Position numbers and translations under genes: made by a program. Below the pieces are notes generated by a model that had not been told where the DNA came from, made no database searches, and was given only the letters and a program-made list of their open reading frames with translations. A stretch of 64,000 nt of DNA, taken from positions 62,001 to 126,000 of the forward strand of contig NZ_JSXI01000024.1 of assembly GCF_000803065.1 (NCBI RefSeq). Reading direction: 5' to 3'. Source of the DNA: Sphingomonas sp. ERG5 (GTDB lineage Bacteria; Pseudomonadota; Alphaproteobacteria; Sphingomonadales; Sphingomonadaceae). Positions 18,637 through 29,224 of this stretch are shown piece after piece; position 1 is the stretch's first letter; the number at the start of each line of letters is the position of its first letter.

Positions 18637-20338
18637 GACGTTCGGCACTGGCTCCCGGATGCGTGACCGCGCCCTTATAAGCCGGGCCGACCGTCGCCGC
18701 ATAGCGCCACAGCGCACCGGACTGGTAATCGTTGATGCGCGGCTGCCAACGCGCGCGCCGTTCGGCGAGCACATCGTCCGCCACATCGAGGTCGATCGTT
18801 CCCGCCGCGGCATCGATGGTGATGATATCACCATTCTCGACCAGCGCGATCGGGCCGCCCTCCGCCGCTTCAGGGCCGACATGGCCGATGCAGAACCCTC
18901 GCGTTGCTCCCGAGAAACGGCCATCGGTGATCAGCGCGACCTTCTCGCCGAGACCAAGGCCATAAAGCGCAGCAGTGGTCGACAGCATCTCGCGCATGCC
19001 CGGGCCGCCCTTTGGCCCCTCGTAGCGAATGACGATCACTTCGCCTTCGTTGATCGATCGCGCCTCGACCGCGGCGAAACAATCTTCCTCGCAATCGAAC
19101 ACCCGCGCCGGGCCGCTGAATTGCAGGCGGTGCATGCCGGCGACCTTCACGATCGCGCCGTCGGGGGCAAGGCTGCCGCGCAGACCCACCACGCCACCCG
19201 TCGCCATGATCGGCGTCTTGACGTCATAAATGACTTTCTGGTCGGGGTTCCAGGTCACCTGATCGATATTCTCGCCGAGCGTCTTGCCGGTCACGGTCAG
19301 GCAATTGCCGTCGAGGAACCCGCCCGCGAGCATCGTCTTCATCAGCATGTAAACGCCGCCCGCTTCGTACATGTCCTTCGCCACATACTTGCCGCCAGGT
19401 TTCAGGTCGGCGATGTAAGGGGTTGATTTAAAAGCTTCCGCTACATCGAACAAGTCGAACTCAATGCCCGCCTCATTGGCCATGGCGGGCAGATGCAGCG
19501 CGCCGTTGGTCGACCCGCCCGTCGCCGCCACGACGCGCGCGGCGTTGATGAACGCTTCGCGCGTACAGATGTCGCGCGGGCGGATATTCGCCTCGAGCAG
19601 CGCCATCACCTGATCGCCCGCCGCGCGCGCGATCTCATCCCGGCCGCGATAGGGCGCGGGCATCATGTTGGAATTGGGCAGTGACAGGCCGATCGCCTCA
19701 CCGACGCACGCCATGGTGTTGGCGGTGAATTGCCCGCCGCACGCGCCATGGCCGGGGCAAGCGACCTTTTCGAGCTCGATCAGTTCCTGCAACGGGCATC
19801 CGCCCGCGGCATATTGGCCGACCGCCTCGAATACATCGACCACGGTCACGTCCTTGCCGTGATAGCTGCCGGGCAGGATCGAGCCGCCATAGACGAAAAT
19901 GCTCGGCACGTTGAGCCGCAGCATCGCCATCATCATGCCGGGAAGCGACTTGTCGCAGCCGGCAAAGGCAACCAGCGCGTCGTAGCAATGACCGCGTACG
20001 CTGAGCTCAACCGAATCGGCGATCACCTCGCGGCTGACCAGCGAGGATTTCATCCCCTGATGGCCCATCGCGATGCCGTCGGTAACGGTGATGGTGTTGA
20101 AACGGCGCGGCATGCCGCCGCCCGCGATCACGCCGGCCTGCGCGGCATCGGCCTGGGCATCGAGCGTGGTGTTGCAGGGCGCGGAGTTATTGCCCGCGCT
20201 GGCGAGTCCGACGAAGGGCCGGGCGATGTCCTCTTCGGAAATCCCCATGGCATAGTAATAGCTGCGATGCGGGGCGCGCTCGGGGCCAACGGAAACATGG
20301 CGGCTCGGCAGGCGAGACTTGTCGAATATGCGGGTCAT
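18617..20338 (-). CDS. ilvD: Dihydroxy-acid dehydratase
   Basis: A 573-residue Fe-S dehydratase that makes 2-oxoacids in isoleucine, valine and pantothenate synthesis. Diagnostic segments are [10 protein letters not shown] (cluster Cys), [38 protein letters not shown] and the C-terminal [25 protein letters not shown] chose ATG 20338 ([15 protein letters not shown]), which fits the family; a longer frame upstream has no homology-like sequence. It lies eight bases after the N-formylglutamate amidohydrolase gene and overlaps the lipoprotein start. The paralog edd, in the same superfamily, is at 55.7 kb. Confidence 0.95.
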   Translation of the reverse strand: MTRIFDKSRLPSRHVSVGPERAPHRSYYYAMGISEEDIARPFVGLASAGNNSAPCNTTLDAQADAAQAGVIAGGGMPRRFNTITVTDGIAMGHQGMKSSLVSREVIADSVELSVRGHCYDALVAFAGCDKSLPGMMMAMLRLNVPSIFVYGGSILPGSYHGKDVTVVDVFEAVGQYAAGGCPLQELIELEKVACPGHGACGGQFTANTMACVGEAIGLSLPNSNMMPAPYRGRDEIARAAGDQVMALLEANIRPRDICTREAFINAARVVAATGGSTNGALHLPAMANEAGIEFDLFDVAEAFKSTPYIADLKPGGKYVAKDMYEAGGVYMLMKTMLAGGFLDGNCLTVTGKTLGENIDQVTWNPDQKVIYDVKTPIMATGGVVGLRGSLAPDGAIVKVAGMHRLQFSGPARVFDCEEDCFAAVEARSINEGEVIVIRYEGPKGGPGMREMLSTTAALYGLGLGEKVALITDGRFSGATRGFCIGHVGPEAAEGGPIALVENGDIITIDAAAGTIDLDVADDVLAERRARWQPRINDYQSGALWRYAATVGPAYKGAVTHPGASAERHVYADI

Positions 20339-20346
20339 GCGACAGC

Positions 20347-21081
20347 CTATGTCGCGAGAGGGCCCTTTGACGCAAGTCTGTTGCGTAAGGTTTCGAGCAT
20401 CGGGCCCAAAATTTCCGCCCATTTCCTGACACCGGCGGCATGGGCAATTTCGTCGTTGCGGATTTCGATCGCCAGGCTGGCGATGCCATTGGCTTCGCCA
20501 TGCCGGTTAAGCGTCGCGTTGAGAATGCGGCCGGAATAGGGTTCGTTGTCACCGGTCGTGACGCCAGCGTCGCGCAGCAAATCGACGGCAAGACGCGCCG
20601 CGCGCGTGTCGCGATTATAGAGAATGCCCGCCTCCCATGGGCGGCGTCCCGCACTGCCCTGTTCGAGTTCGGGCGTGAAACTGTGGATCGAGGCAAGCAA
20701 AGTCGGGCGGTATTGCCGAACCAGTTGCGCCAGCGCGCGATGATAGGGCGCGTGGAAGCGGGCAATGCGCGCGGTGCGATCGGCCGCGACATTGCCGGGA
20801 ATCGCATGCCCATCGCTGATCGTCGGCATCAGCGATGGATGATCGGGCTGACGATGAAGGTCGATCACCAGGCGCGACACGGTGGCGAAGATCGCCGGAA
20901 CACCGAGATCGGCCGCCAATGCTTCGGTCAGCGGGGCTGCGCCAATATCGATCGCGATATGTTTGCCGAGCAGCGCCGCATCGATGCCGAGGTCGATGCC
21001 CGGCGGCACCGCATCGGACGCATGGTCGCAGATCAGCAGAATGCCGCCGCTCTTGCCGTCGAGAATGATCGGCGCGCTCAT
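20347..21081 (-). CDS. N-formylglutamate amidohydrolase-like protein
   Basis: A 244-residue member of the HutG/FGase family, which splits N-formylglutamate to formate and glutamate in histidine degradation. Recognisable blocks are [47 protein letters not shown] and [11 protein letters not shown]. No hut genes are nearby, so the physiological substrate may differ; other members act on N-formylated or N-acyl amino acids. It is the first gene of the minus-strand series leading to ilvD, only eight bases downstream. Confidence 0.85.
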   Translation of the reverse strand: MSAPIILDGKSGGILLICDHASDAVPPGIDLGIDAALLGKHIAIDIGAAPLTEALAADLGVPAIFATVSRLVIDLHRQPDHPSLMPTISDGHAIPGNVAADRTARIARFHAPYHRALAQLVRQYRPTLLASIHSFTPELEQGSAGRRPWEAGILYNRDTRAARLAVDLLRDAGVTTGDNEPYSGRILNATLNRHGEANGIASLAIEIRNDEIAHAAGVRKWAEILGPMLETLRNRLASKGPLAT

Positions 21082-21286
21082 GGGATGAAAAGAAGGGCAG
21101 CGAGACCGAACCCGCCGCCCTTCCTGTCGGATGGCGCGCGGGAGAACCGTGGACCATCAGCGGACGCGCCGCGCAGAGCGGCGGATCCGTTCAAACGGTA
21201 CGGAGCAAGAGCGATGCCAGATGCATCGCACGGAGACGGCCGACGAAAATCGCCACGGCATTGTGCCAGTTCGGGACGGAAAACTG

Positions 21287-22114
21287 TCATGCGAGTGTCG
21301 ATTCGAGACACCACCAGCCGGGATGGCCGGCCCGGATCGCGGTGGCGGCATGGCTCCGCTCTAGCTCGGTTTCATAGAGCGCAAAACAGGTCGCGCCGGA
21401 ACCCGACATGCGAACAAGGACCGGATCGGCGTGCAGCGCCAGGCGATCGAGCACATCGCCGATCACCGGCGCCACGGCGCGGGCCGGCGCCTCGAGATCG
21501 TTGCGGCCGTTGCGGGCGCGATCGAGCAACGCGCCATCGCCGATCGGTCCGCGATCGACCTTGTCCCACGCGCCGAATACCGTGGCGGTCGAAACGGCAA
21601 TCCCGGGATTGACCAGCAGCACCGGCGTTCCGGCAAGGCCGTCCAGCGGCACAAGCCGTTCGCCCCTGCCCGTTCCGATCGCGCTCCTGCCCAGCAGGCA
21701 CGCCGGCACGTCGGAACCAAGTGCTTCGGCGCACGCGATCAGGCGGCGGTCATCAACGGCAATGCGATGCAATCCGGCAAGTGCGCGCAACGTCGCGGCG
21801 GCGTCGGCGGAACCCCCGCCAATGCCTGAGGCAATGGGCAGGTTCTTTTGCAAAACGACCGACACTTCGTCAGATAATTCAAATTCTTGTGAGAATAATC
21901 TGACAGCCCGAGTGATAAGATTATCGCCCTCGCCCGCCAGTCCTGAGGCGAAAGGCCCTTCGATCGTCAGGCCGGCATCGCCGGGTGCCAGCCGCACCTC
22001 ATCGCCATGGGTCAGGAACGCAAACAGCGTCTCGATCTCATGATAGCCATCAGTGCGGCGCGCACGGACGTGCAGCGCAAGATTGATCTTGGCCGGCGCT
22101 TTTTCGATGATCAC
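21287..22114 (-). CDS. ispE: 4-diphosphocytidyl-2-C-methyl-D-erythritol kinase
   Basis: A 275-residue GHMP kinase of the MEP isoprenoid pathway. The first motif (APAKINLALHVRARRTDGYHE, residues 5-25 in outline) and the ATP-binding LPIASGIGGGSADAAATLRAL segment are clear, and MSGSGATCFALY is the third GHMP motif. Length is normal. It overlaps the upstream TPR gene by four bases and is the last gene of the etfQO-TPR-ispE group. Pairing with a TPR gene is a common arrangement in sphingomonads. Confidence 0.94.
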   Translation of the reverse strand: MIIEKAPAKINLALHVRARRTDGYHEIETLFAFLTHGDEVRLAPGDAGLTIEGPFASGLAGEGDNLITRAVRLFSQEFELSDEVSVVLQKNLPIASGIGGGSADAAATLRALAGLHRIAVDDRRLIACAEALGSDVPACLLGRSAIGTGRGERLVPLDGLAGTPVLLVNPGIAVSTATVFGAWDKVDRGPIGDGALLDRARNGRNDLEAPARAVAPVIGDVLDRLALHADPVLVRMSGSGATCFALYETELERSHAATAIRAGHPGWWCLESTLA

Positions 22115-23700
22115 GGGCGCCGATTGCCTTCGACTGGCCCGGACGCGATCTTGGCGGTCAGCCGCGCCGTATCGTCGGCATTGGCAACGACCGCCGCGGC
22201 GCGCCAGGAATAACGCGCCTCATAGCGACGACCGACCGCCCAATAGGCATCGCCGAGATGCTCCGAGATGTCGCCATTGGCAGGCTCGGCCCGCGCCGCG
22301 CGTTCGAGCAGCGGCAAGGCGCGCGGCGCGTCGCCGGTACGGTAATAGGCCCAGGCGAGCGAGTCGGTGATCGATGCGTCATCGGGCGCCAGGCTGCTGG
22401 CGCGTTCGAGCATCGCACGCGATTCCGCGATCTTCTCGCCGCGCTCGATCCGGGCATAGCCGAGATAATTGAGCGCCAGCGGTTCGTCGGGCGCGAGCTC
22501 AACCGCCTTTTCCAGCGCCTTGCGCGCTTCCGGCCAGCGTTTCGCCTGGTCGAGCGCACCGCCGAGTTGGACATAATGCGCCCAGGTGACGTCCTTGCCC
22601 ACGCGCTTGATCGACAAGGTGAAGGCCTTGGCCGCGTCATTATAGCGCCGCGCGGCGACGAACAGTCCGCCAAGCCGCGTCGCATCTTCGCTGTCCGCGC
22701 CCGGTGCAGCCGACAATGCCGTCGCCGCCAGCAGCGCGCGTGCGGAATCTCCGGCGCGATTGAGCACCGTGATGCGGGCATCAAGCGCGACGGCATGGAA
22801 CGGACTGTCGGGCCCGATCGCATGCAATGCGGCAAGCGCGCCCTCATTCGCGGCGTTGCGCGACAGGGCATCGGCCAGCAGCAACCGCGCCCGGTCATTG
22901 TCCGGCTCGACGCGCAACGCCGCGCGGATCAATGCGACCGAGATCGGCGTCGGGTCGCCCTCCGCCAGATCAGCGGCGAGACGCAGGAAAAGCCGCGACA
23001 CGCCGAACCCGGCCGACGGTTTCACGCCGGCGCCAAGGCGCGAGCGGAACGCGACGATCACGCGATCGTCGCCGCGCAGCAGCGCCTGAGAGACTTCGCT
23101 CCGGCCCTGGGCGGCAAGCAATTGCGCCGCGTTGACGCGCAGATCGAGGCTCGCCTGATCGGCACCGAGCAATGCTTGCAGCGCGACCACGCCGTCATCG
23201 ACTCGCCCGGTTGCGATCAGCAGCAGCGCGCGATTTTCGGCATTGAAGCGGCGCGCGATCGACTTGCCCTTGTCCGGATCGAGCCCGACAAGCGCGTCGC
23301 CGCCCGCACCGAACGTCACCCAGGCCTGAAGCGCGGGCTGGGCGAATTCGAACGGTCCGGTCGAGATACGCTTCAGCGCCGCTTGCTGGCCGGGCACGTC
23401 ATTCTGCCGGATTGCCGTCGCCAGCATGAGCAGCGCCGCATCCGGGGGCGCTTCGCCATTTTTCTGCAGTATCGCCAGCGACCGGTCGATCAGCGCGTCA
23501 TCGCCCGCTTCCAGCGCTTCGCGATAGGCGCGCCGGGCGACGGTGACGCTTTCCGGCGTCTGGAGCAGCGCCTGGCCATAGCTTGCCACCGCGACCTGCG
23601 TATGGCCATCGCCATCGGCGGCCCGCGCACGCGCATAGGCGCTGAGATCCGCGCCCGCCCAGGCCGGGCTCGCGGCACTCAGCGCGAGCCCCAGCAGCAA
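22111..23700 (-). CDS. Exported tetratricopeptide-repeat protein
   Basis: A 529-residue protein made mostly of TPR-type helical hairpins. The clearest repeats are in the C-terminal third (WPEARKALEKAVELAPDEP, NYLGYARIERGE, AMLERASSLAPDDA, DSLAWAYYRTGDA, PLLERAARAEPANGD). A signal peptide is read from the first encoded residues (LLGLALSAASPAWAG). The start is uncertain: TTG at 23700 is the only usual start codon near the etfQO stop, and the signal peptide would lack its positive residue, so a non-canonical upstream start is possible. TPR proteins act as scaffolds; no partner is evident. It lies seven bases after etfQO and overlaps ispE. Confidence 0.8.
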   Translation of the reverse strand: MLLGLALSAASPAWAGADLSAYARARAADGDGHTQVAVASYGQALLQTPESVTVARRAYREALEAGDDALIDRSLAILQKNGEAPPDAALLMLATAIRQNDVPGQQAALKRISTGPFEFAQPALQAWVTFGAGGDALVGLDPDKGKSIARRFNAENRALLLIATGRVDDGVVALQALLGADQASLDLRVNAAQLLAAQGRSEVSQALLRGDDRVIVAFRSRLGAGVKPSAGFGVSRLFLRLAADLAEGDPTPISVALIRAALRVEPDNDRARLLLADALSRNAANEGALAALHAIGPDSPFHAVALDARITVLNRAGDSARALLAATALSAAPGADSEDATRLGGLFVAARRYNDAAKAFTLSIKRVGKDVTWAHYVQLGGALDQAKRWPEARKALEKAVELAPDEPLALNYLGYARIERGEKIAESRAMLERASSLAPDDASITDSLAWAYYRTGDAPRALPLLERAARAEPANGDISEHLGDAYWAVGRRYEARYSWRAAAVVANADDTARLTAKIASGPVEGNRRP

Positions 23701-23707
23701 CAGGCGA

Positions 23708-25369
23708 TTACATGTTCGGATAGTTCGGCCCTCCGCCGCCTTCGGGCACGACCCAATTGATGTTCTGGGTCGGGTCCTTGATGTCGCATGTCTTGCAGTG
23801 GACGCAATTCTGCGCGTTGATCACGAACTTCGGATCGCCGGTTTCTTCGCCCACGATCTCGTAAACGCCCGCCGGGCAATAGCGTTGCGCCGGTTCGTCA
23901 TACATCGGCAGATCATAATCGACCGGGATGGCCGGGTCCTTGAGCGTCAGATGGACCGGCTGATCCTCCTCATGATTGGTGTTCGACAGGAACACCGAGG
24001 AGAGACGGTCGAAGGTCAGCACGCCATCGGGCTTGGGATAAGCGATCGGCTTGACCAGATCCTTGCGCCACAGCGTCTCATTGTCCTTGTGGTGCTTCAT
24101 CGTGAAGGGCATCTTCACGCCGAGATGCTCGGCCCACATGGTGATGCCGGCCAGCCCCGACCCGAGCAGCTCGCCGAACTTCTCGACCAGCGGCAGCACG
24201 TTGCGGACCTTGGACAATTCCCTGGCGACCCAGCTGGTCTTGTACGCCTCGGGGAACGCCGCGAGTTCATCATGCTCGCGACCGGCGGCGAGCGCATCGA
24301 ACGCGGCTTCGGCGGCCATCATGCCCGACTTCATCGCGGTATGGCTGCCCTTGATGCGCGGCACATTGAGGAAGCCGGCGCTGTCGCCAATCAGCGCACC
24401 ACCCGGGAAGACCAGCTTCGGCACCGACTGGAACCCGCCATCGCTGATCGCGCGCGCGCCATAGGAAACGCGCTTGCCGCCCTTCAGGATCGCGGCGATC
24501 GCCGGATGCGTCTTCCAGCGCTGCATTTCCTGGAAGGGCGAGAGATAGGGGTTGGAATAATTGAGCCAGGTGACGAAACCGAGCGCAACCTGGCCATTGG
24601 CCTGATGATAGAGGAAGCCGCCGCCGTTCGACCCTTCGGTCTCGGTCAACGGCCAGCCCTGGGTATGGATCACGCGGCCGGGGAAATGATTTTCGGGATC
24701 GATATCCCACAATTCCTTGATGCCCAGGCCATAGACCTGTGGCTGGCTGTCCTTCGCCAGGTCGAAAGTGCGGATCAGCTCCTTCGACAAATGCCCGCGC
24801 ACCCCTTCGCCGAAGAAGGTGTATTTGGCATGGAGTTCGAGGCCCGGCGTGTAATCGGGCTTGTGCGTGCCGTCGCGCGCCACGCCCATGTCGCCGGTCG
24901 CGACGCCCTTGACCGAGCCGTCTTCGTTGAACAGCACCTCGGCCGCCGCGAAACCCGGAAAGATCTCGACGCCAAGCTCTTCCGCCTGCGCCGCCAGCCA
25001 GCGGCACAGATTGCCCAGGCTGCCGGTGTACGTGCCCTTGTTGTGCATGAAGGGCGGCGTGACGAAGTGCGGCATGCCGAACTGTTTGTTCTTCGTCAGG
25101 ATCCAGTGCTGATTGTCGTTGACCGGCACCTCGGCCATCGGACAGCCACGCTCGCGCCAGTCCGGGATCAACTCATCGAGCGCCTTCGGATCGACCACCG
25201 CGCCCGACAGGATATGCGCGCCGACTTCGGAGCCCTTTTCGAGCACGCAGACCGACACGTCGCCGCCCTTTTCGGCGGCAAGTTGCTTCAGCCGGATCGC
25301 CGCGGCCAGACCCGCGGGGCCTGCGCCGACGATCACCACGTCATAGGGCATCGACTCACGGTCGCTCAT
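23708..25369 (-). CDS. Electron transfer flavoprotein-ubiquinone oxidoreductase
   Basis: A 553-residue membrane-associated flavoprotein that passes electrons from ETF to ubiquinone during fatty-acid and amino-acid oxidation. The FAD-binding motif VVIVGAGPAGLAAAIRLKQL is near the N-terminus. The C-terminal ferredoxin-like domain has the CVHCKTCDIKDPTQNINW segment plus an upstream cysteine (RYCPAG) for the [4Fe-4S] cluster. GGGFLYHQANGQVALGFV is another family block. I chose ATG 25369 (MSDRESMPYDVV), with a GGAGGACGA site before it, over a longer upstream frame. The etfA/etfB genes are not in the window. Confidence 0.95.
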   Translation of the reverse strand: MSDRESMPYDVVIVGAGPAGLAAAIRLKQLAAEKGGDVSVCVLEKGSEVGAHILSGAVVDPKALDELIPDWRERGCPMAEVPVNDNQHWILTKNKQFGMPHFVTPPFMHNKGTYTGSLGNLCRWLAAQAEELGVEIFPGFAAAEVLFNEDGSVKGVATGDMGVARDGTHKPDYTPGLELHAKYTFFGEGVRGHLSKELIRTFDLAKDSQPQVYGLGIKELWDIDPENHFPGRVIHTQGWPLTETEGSNGGGFLYHQANGQVALGFVTWLNYSNPYLSPFQEMQRWKTHPAIAAILKGGKRVSYGARAISDGGFQSVPKLVFPGGALIGDSAGFLNVPRIKGSHTAMKSGMMAAEAAFDALAAGREHDELAAFPEAYKTSWVARELSKVRNVLPLVEKFGELLGSGLAGITMWAEHLGVKMPFTMKHHKDNETLWRKDLVKPIAYPKPDGVLTFDRLSSVFLSNTNHEEDQPVHLTLKDPAIPVDYDLPMYDEPAQRYCPAGVYEIVGEETGDPKFVINAQNCVHCKTCDIKDPTQNINWVVPEGGGGPNYPNM

Positions 25370-25486
25370 CTTCGTCCTCCGTCTGACGTCCTCGCACGCG
25401 CGCTCGTCGCGTCCCGGGAACGTCTTGTCCTTGTCCCGGTGCCAGCGAATTGACCGCGCCGTCAACTAGTGACTCTAAGGCATGTG

Positions 25487-26221
25487 ATGGGGGCTGACCA
25501 AAATTTCGACTGGCGACATGCCGCGGCGAGCGCAATCGACTGGTGGCGCGAGGCCGGCGTCGATGCGACGATCGACGAAGCGCCGCGCGACTGGCTTGCG
25601 CGGGTCGAGGCGCCACCGGTGGTCGAGGATCAAGCCGCCGTAGCGGCACCCTTTGTCCTGCCCGATACGCTGGAGGCCTTTGCCGCCTGGCGATCGGGGC
25701 CCGACGCGCCGGAAGCGGGCTGGCCCGAACCGATGATCGCGGCGCAAGGCACGGCGTCGTCGGACCTGATGGTGCTGGTCGACGTGCCCGAGCGCGAGGA
25801 TGCCCAGAGCGGCATGCTGATGAGCGGGGCGGCCGGTCGCCTGTTCGACCGGATGCTGGCGGCGATCGGCCGCGACCGTTCATCGATCTATCTCGCCGCA
25901 CTGTGCACCGCGCGGCCGGTCAGCGGCCGGATATCGCCCGAAATCGGGGATCGGCTGAACGAACTGGCGCGCCATCATGTCGCGCTCGCCGGGCCTAAAC
26001 GGGTGCTTTTGCTCGGTAATGCGCCGAGCCGTGCGTTGCTTGGGGCGGATGCGGCGCGCGCGCGCGGTGGTTTACGAACGCTTAACCTTAATCTTGGCAC
26101 GGTGGAGATCGAGATCGACGCGGTGGCGAGTTTCCATCCGCGCTTCCTGCTCGAGAAACCGGCGTTCAAGGCCGAGGCGTGGAAAGACCTGCAGATGTTG
26201 ATCGGGGGACTGGAATCGTGA
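25487..26221 (+). CDS. Uracil-DNA glycosylase superfamily protein, degenerate
   Basis: A 244-residue protein of the UDG superfamily, closest to family 4/5 enzymes. The fold is suggested by PEREDAQSGMLMSGAAGRLF (about 101-120), the following YLAALCTARPVSGR (about 135-148) and FHPRFLLEKP (about 216-225). Family 4 enzymes keep a GE(A/G)PG motif and four cysteines for a [4Fe-4S] cluster; here the motif reads VDVPE and only C140 is present. So it probably lacks the cluster and may have lost or changed glycosylase activity. The ATG at 25487 follows an AAGG site. The stop overlaps the lytic transglycosylase GTG start. It is divergent from etfQO. Confidence 0.75.
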   Translation: MGADQNFDWRHAAASAIDWWREAGVDATIDEAPRDWLARVEAPPVVEDQAAVAAPFVLPDTLEAFAAWRSGPDAPEAGWPEPMIAAQGTASSDLMVLVDVPEREDAQSGMLMSGAAGRLFDRMLAAIGRDRSSIYLAALCTARPVSGRISPEIGDRLNELARHHVALAGPKRVLLLGNAPSRALLGADAARARGGLRTLNLNLGTVEIEIDAVASFHPRFLLEKPAFKAEAWKDLQMLIGGLES

Positions 26222-28017
26222 TCCGACATGCAACCGGAAAGGCCTTGCTGGCCTGCGCGCTGGCAGCGGCACCGCTGAGCCAGGCCTATGCGGCCGATGC
26301 AGCCGATGCCGCGCTTCCCGATACGGCGCACGCGGAGACGACGCGCTCGGGCGGCGGCATTCCGACTCAACTCGATGCCACGCAGCGCGATGGATATCGC
26401 GCGGTCTTCGCCAGCATCCGGGCGCAGAAATGGCTCGATGCGCAACTCCAGCTCGATTCGATGAAGCCCGGCCCGCTCCACGCCATCGCCCGGGCCGAAC
26501 TGCTCACCGCCAAGGGCTCGCCCAAGGCCGATCTCGACCCGTTGATGAAGCTGCTGAGCGAAGCGCCGGAACTGCCTCAGGCGGCGCAAATGCTGACCAT
26601 GGCGAAATCGCGCGGCGCGATCGATTTGCCCACCCTGCCCGAAGCCCGCCGGCTGACCTGGCTTGGCAGCGCACCGGTCCGGTCGCGGGCCAAGAGCATC
26701 AAGAGCGACCTGGTCGCCGCCGAACTGGCGATCAAGATGCAGCCTTACGTCAAAGCCGACCAGGGCGTCGAAGCCCAGGCATTGCTTGACGCCACCGAAG
26801 GCCTGACGCCCGAGGCGCAGACCGAATGGCAGCAAAAGGTTTCCTGGATCTATTACCTGCAAGGTGATGACGCCAATGCGCGAACGATGGCGGCCAAGGC
26901 TGCGCTCGGCAGCGGCGACTGGGCGGTCCAGGGCGATTGGGTCAATGCGCTTGCCGCATGGCGGCAGCATGATTGCGCAGCGGCGGAAAGCGGCTTCGAG
27001 ACGGTCGCGGCCCGTGCGAGCGACATCGAACTTCGCGCCGCCGGCCAATATTGGGCAGCGCGCGCCGATATGGCCTGCGGCCGGCCGGAACGGATCGAGG
27101 CACGGCTGAAAAGCGCGTCGCAGTATCGCGAGACATTCTACGGCCTGCTTGCGCGCCAGGCGCTGGGCATTCGTGACGCCGCCCCGCGCACCGCCAGCTA
27201 TATCGCCGGCGACTGGCAGGCGCTGGGTCGCCGCCCCAATATCCGCGTTGCCGCCGCGCTGGTCGAAATCGGCGAGACCTCGCTCGCCGACGAAGTGATC
27301 AAGCAGCAGGCGAAACTGGGCGACCCAAGCGAATTCGGCTCGCTGGTCCGCCTCACCTCGACGCTCAATTTGCCTGGCACGCTGGTGTGGCTGGCGCATA
27401 ACGGTCCGGTCGGCGCCACCGCATCGATCGAGGCGCGCTATCCGGCGCCGAACTGGACGCCCGATGGCGGCTGGCGCGTCGACCGCTCGCTGGTCTATGC
27501 CCACACCCTCCAGGAATCGAAATTCCGCACCGATGTGGTGAGCAGCGCGGGCGCTTATGGCCTGATGCAGGTGCGCCCCGGCGCGGCCAGCGATATCGCA
27601 CGCAAACAGGGCCGCAGCTTCGACCGGTCGGCCCTTACCCGTCCATCGACCAATATCGAGGTCGGACAAAGCTATCTCGAGCAACTGCGCGATCTGCCGC
27701 TGACCGGCGGGCTGCTGCCCAAGGTGATCGCCGCTTATAATGCCGGGCCATTGCCGGTGCAGATCTGGAACGCGCAGTCGCGCGATGGCGGCGATCCTCT
27801 GCTCTATATCGAATCGATCCCCTATTGGGAGACGCGCGGTTATGTCTCGACCGTGCTCCGCAACTATTGGATGTACGAAAGCCAGAGCGGCAAGACCGTG
27901 TCGCCGAGCCGCGTCGCTCTCTCGCAGGGCATGTGGCCGCGCTTCCCTGGCCTTCCCGGCGCTGCGTCGGTCAGGCTGAGCGCGAAGGCGCCGAGCGCGT
28001 TCTTCAGTGCCAATTGA
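26218..28017 (+). CDS. Soluble lytic murein transglycosylase
   Basis: A 599-residue periplasmic enzyme of the Slt70 type that cleaves peptidoglycan and forms 1,6-anhydromuramyl ends. A signal peptide (1-24, ending SQAYAAD) is followed by a long superhelical alpha domain with many short helical repeats (about 40-400). A C-terminal SLT domain has the catalytic E433 in [11 protein letters not shown] and then [16 protein letters not shown] and [15 protein letters not shown] 26218 is chosen because it gives a good signal peptide and overlaps the preceding stop (GTGA). The stop lies inside the moaB start region (11-base overlap). Confidence 0.93.
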   Translation: MIRHATGKALLACALAAAPLSQAYAADAADAALPDTAHAETTRSGGGIPTQLDATQRDGYRAVFASIRAQKWLDAQLQLDSMKPGPLHAIARAELLTAKGSPKADLDPLMKLLSEAPELPQAAQMLTMAKSRGAIDLPTLPEARRLTWLGSAPVRSRAKSIKSDLVAAELAIKMQPYVKADQGVEAQALLDATEGLTPEAQTEWQQKVSWIYYLQGDDANARTMAAKAALGSGDWAVQGDWVNALAAWRQHDCAAAESGFETVAARASDIELRAAGQYWAARADMACGRPERIEARLKSASQYRETFYGLLARQALGIRDAAPRTASYIAGDWQALGRRPNIRVAAALVEIGETSLADEVIKQQAKLGDPSEFGSLVRLTSTLNLPGTLVWLAHNGPVGATASIEARYPAPNWTPDGGWRVDRSLVYAHTLQESKFRTDVVSSAGAYGLMQVRPGAASDIARKQGRSFDRSALTRPSTNIEVGQSYLEQLRDLPLTGGLLPKVIAAYNAGPLPVQIWNAQSRDGGDPLLYIESIPYWETRGYVSTVLRNYWMYESQSGKTVSPSRVALSQGMWPRFPGLPGAASVRLSAKAPSAFFSAN

Positions 28018-28534
28018 CGAGAAGGCCGCGTTCCTGCCGGTCAGGATCGCGGTAATGACGGTGTCCGACACCCGCACGCCCGCCGACGACCGGTCGGGCG
28101 ATATTCTGGTCGCCCGAGTGCTGGCCGCTGGCCATGTGCTCGCCGACCGGACGATCGTCATCGACGACGTCGCGGCGATCGTCGAGCGGCTGACGCAGTG
28201 GATCGACGACGATCAGGTCGATTGCGTGATCACCACTGGCGGCACCGGCGTGACCGGGCGCGATGTGACCCCCGAAGCGATCGAACGCGTGCAGGACAAG
28301 CCCATCCCGGGCTTTGGCGAACTGTTCCGCTGGCTGAGTTTCCAGACGATCGGCACCTCGACCATCCAGTCGCGCGCCTGCGCCTGTGTGACGCGTGGCA
28401 CTTATATCTTCGCGCTGCCGGGATCGACCGGCGCGGTGAAGGATGGGTGGGACGGTATCCTGAAGGACCAGCTCGACAGCCGGCACACGCCCTGCAACTT
28501 TGTCGAGCTGATGCCGCGGCTGAGGGAACGCTGA
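28007..28534 (+). CDS. moaB: Molybdenum cofactor biosynthesis protein MoaB
   Basis: A 175-residue MoaB/MogA-type protein, which binds and possibly adenylates molybdopterin in Moco synthesis. The signature [17 protein letters not shown] (about 81-97) and the [17 protein letters not shown] segment (about 143-159) are clear. The start is GTG, overlapping the last codons of the transglycosylase gene. No other moa or moe genes are in the window. It is convergent with the YbjN-like gene, with about 13 bases between stops. Confidence 0.92.
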   Translation: MPIDEKAAFLPVRIAVMTVSDTRTPADDRSGDILVARVLAAGHVLADRTIVIDDVAAIVERLTQWIDDDQVDCVITTGGTGVTGRDVTPEAIERVQDKPIPGFGELFRWLSFQTIGTSTIQSRACACVTRGTYIFALPGSTGAVKDGWDGILKDQLDSRHTPCNFVELMPRLRER

Positions 28535-28547
28535 GCGGCAGCGGCTA

Positions 28548-29081
28548 TTACTTCGGCGCGGCCGCAGCCGGTTCGGTTTTCGCCGGCGCGGCCTTTTCAT
28601 TCAGGAATTTCCCGAGCGATGCGTCCATCGCCGCGTACCATTCGATATAGTCGATGAAGTTGGCGTAAGTCGTTTTGCCGATCGCGCTGATATAAATATA
28701 CTCGGCCAGGTCCCCGTCTGAATCGATCGCTACCTTCAGGAAGCGGTTGTCGCGATTCCATTCATTGGCCAGCGCCAGCGAGAAATGCGGCTGTTTCTTG
28801 TACCAGGAATAGAGTTCAAGCGAATCGCATCCGGTACCGTTGGTGCAGCCATAGAATTGCACCTGGAACCCGCTGCCATTGACGCCGCTGAGGATATATT
28901 CCCGGCCGGAATCACTTTTCTTGATGTCGGCCTTGTACCCGGCCTGCATCATCACCCCGGCGACTGTCCTGATATCGCTGAGGTCGATGACCCGGTCCTG
29001 GACCTGATCCTTGGCCAGCGACGGCGCGGCGATGGTCAGCGCACCGAACAGCGCCAAGGCGGATATGGCCATTCTAAACAT
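28548..29081 (-). CDS. YbjN domain-containing exported protein
   Basis: A 177-residue protein with a signal peptide (1-22, cut after APSLA). It then shows the YbjN domain pattern: DIRTVAGVMMQAGYKADIKK, FQVQFYGCTNGTGCDSLELYSWY and FLKVAIDSDGDLAEYIYIS. YbjN proteins share a type III secretion chaperone-like fold; exported versions are common in alphaproteobacteria and have no firm function. Two cysteines flank TNGTG and may form a disulphide. I chose ATG 29081, with a GGGAGA site, over an upstream start that would bury the signal peptide. The C-terminus is a Lys/Ala/Pro tail. Confidence 0.85.
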   Translation of the reverse strand: MFRMAISALALFGALTIAAPSLAKDQVQDRVIDLSDIRTVAGVMMQAGYKADIKKSDSGREYILSGVNGSGFQVQFYGCTNGTGCDSLELYSWYKKQPHFSLALANEWNRDNRFLKVAIDSDGDLAEYIYISAIGKTTYANFIDYIEWYAAMDASLGKFLNEKAAPAKTEPAAAAPK

Positions 29082-29224
29082 CACTGTCTCCCTGAACTCC
29101 CGCCGGTCTATCGCGCCACCCACCACGATCAACTGGAGTCTGCTCCAAACGCCCGCTGCCGGGTGTGTAAGCGCCTGTTAAATCCCCGCCGCTATCATGC
29201 CGCGATCTTTCGAGAGGCATTTGC

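Noticed and set aside
25975..28161. Long minus-strand frame opposite the lytic transglycosylase and moaB
   Set aside because: Antisense to two genes with clear domain motifs; its own sequence is rich in Arg and His without any domain. Long antisense frames are expected in high-GC DNA.
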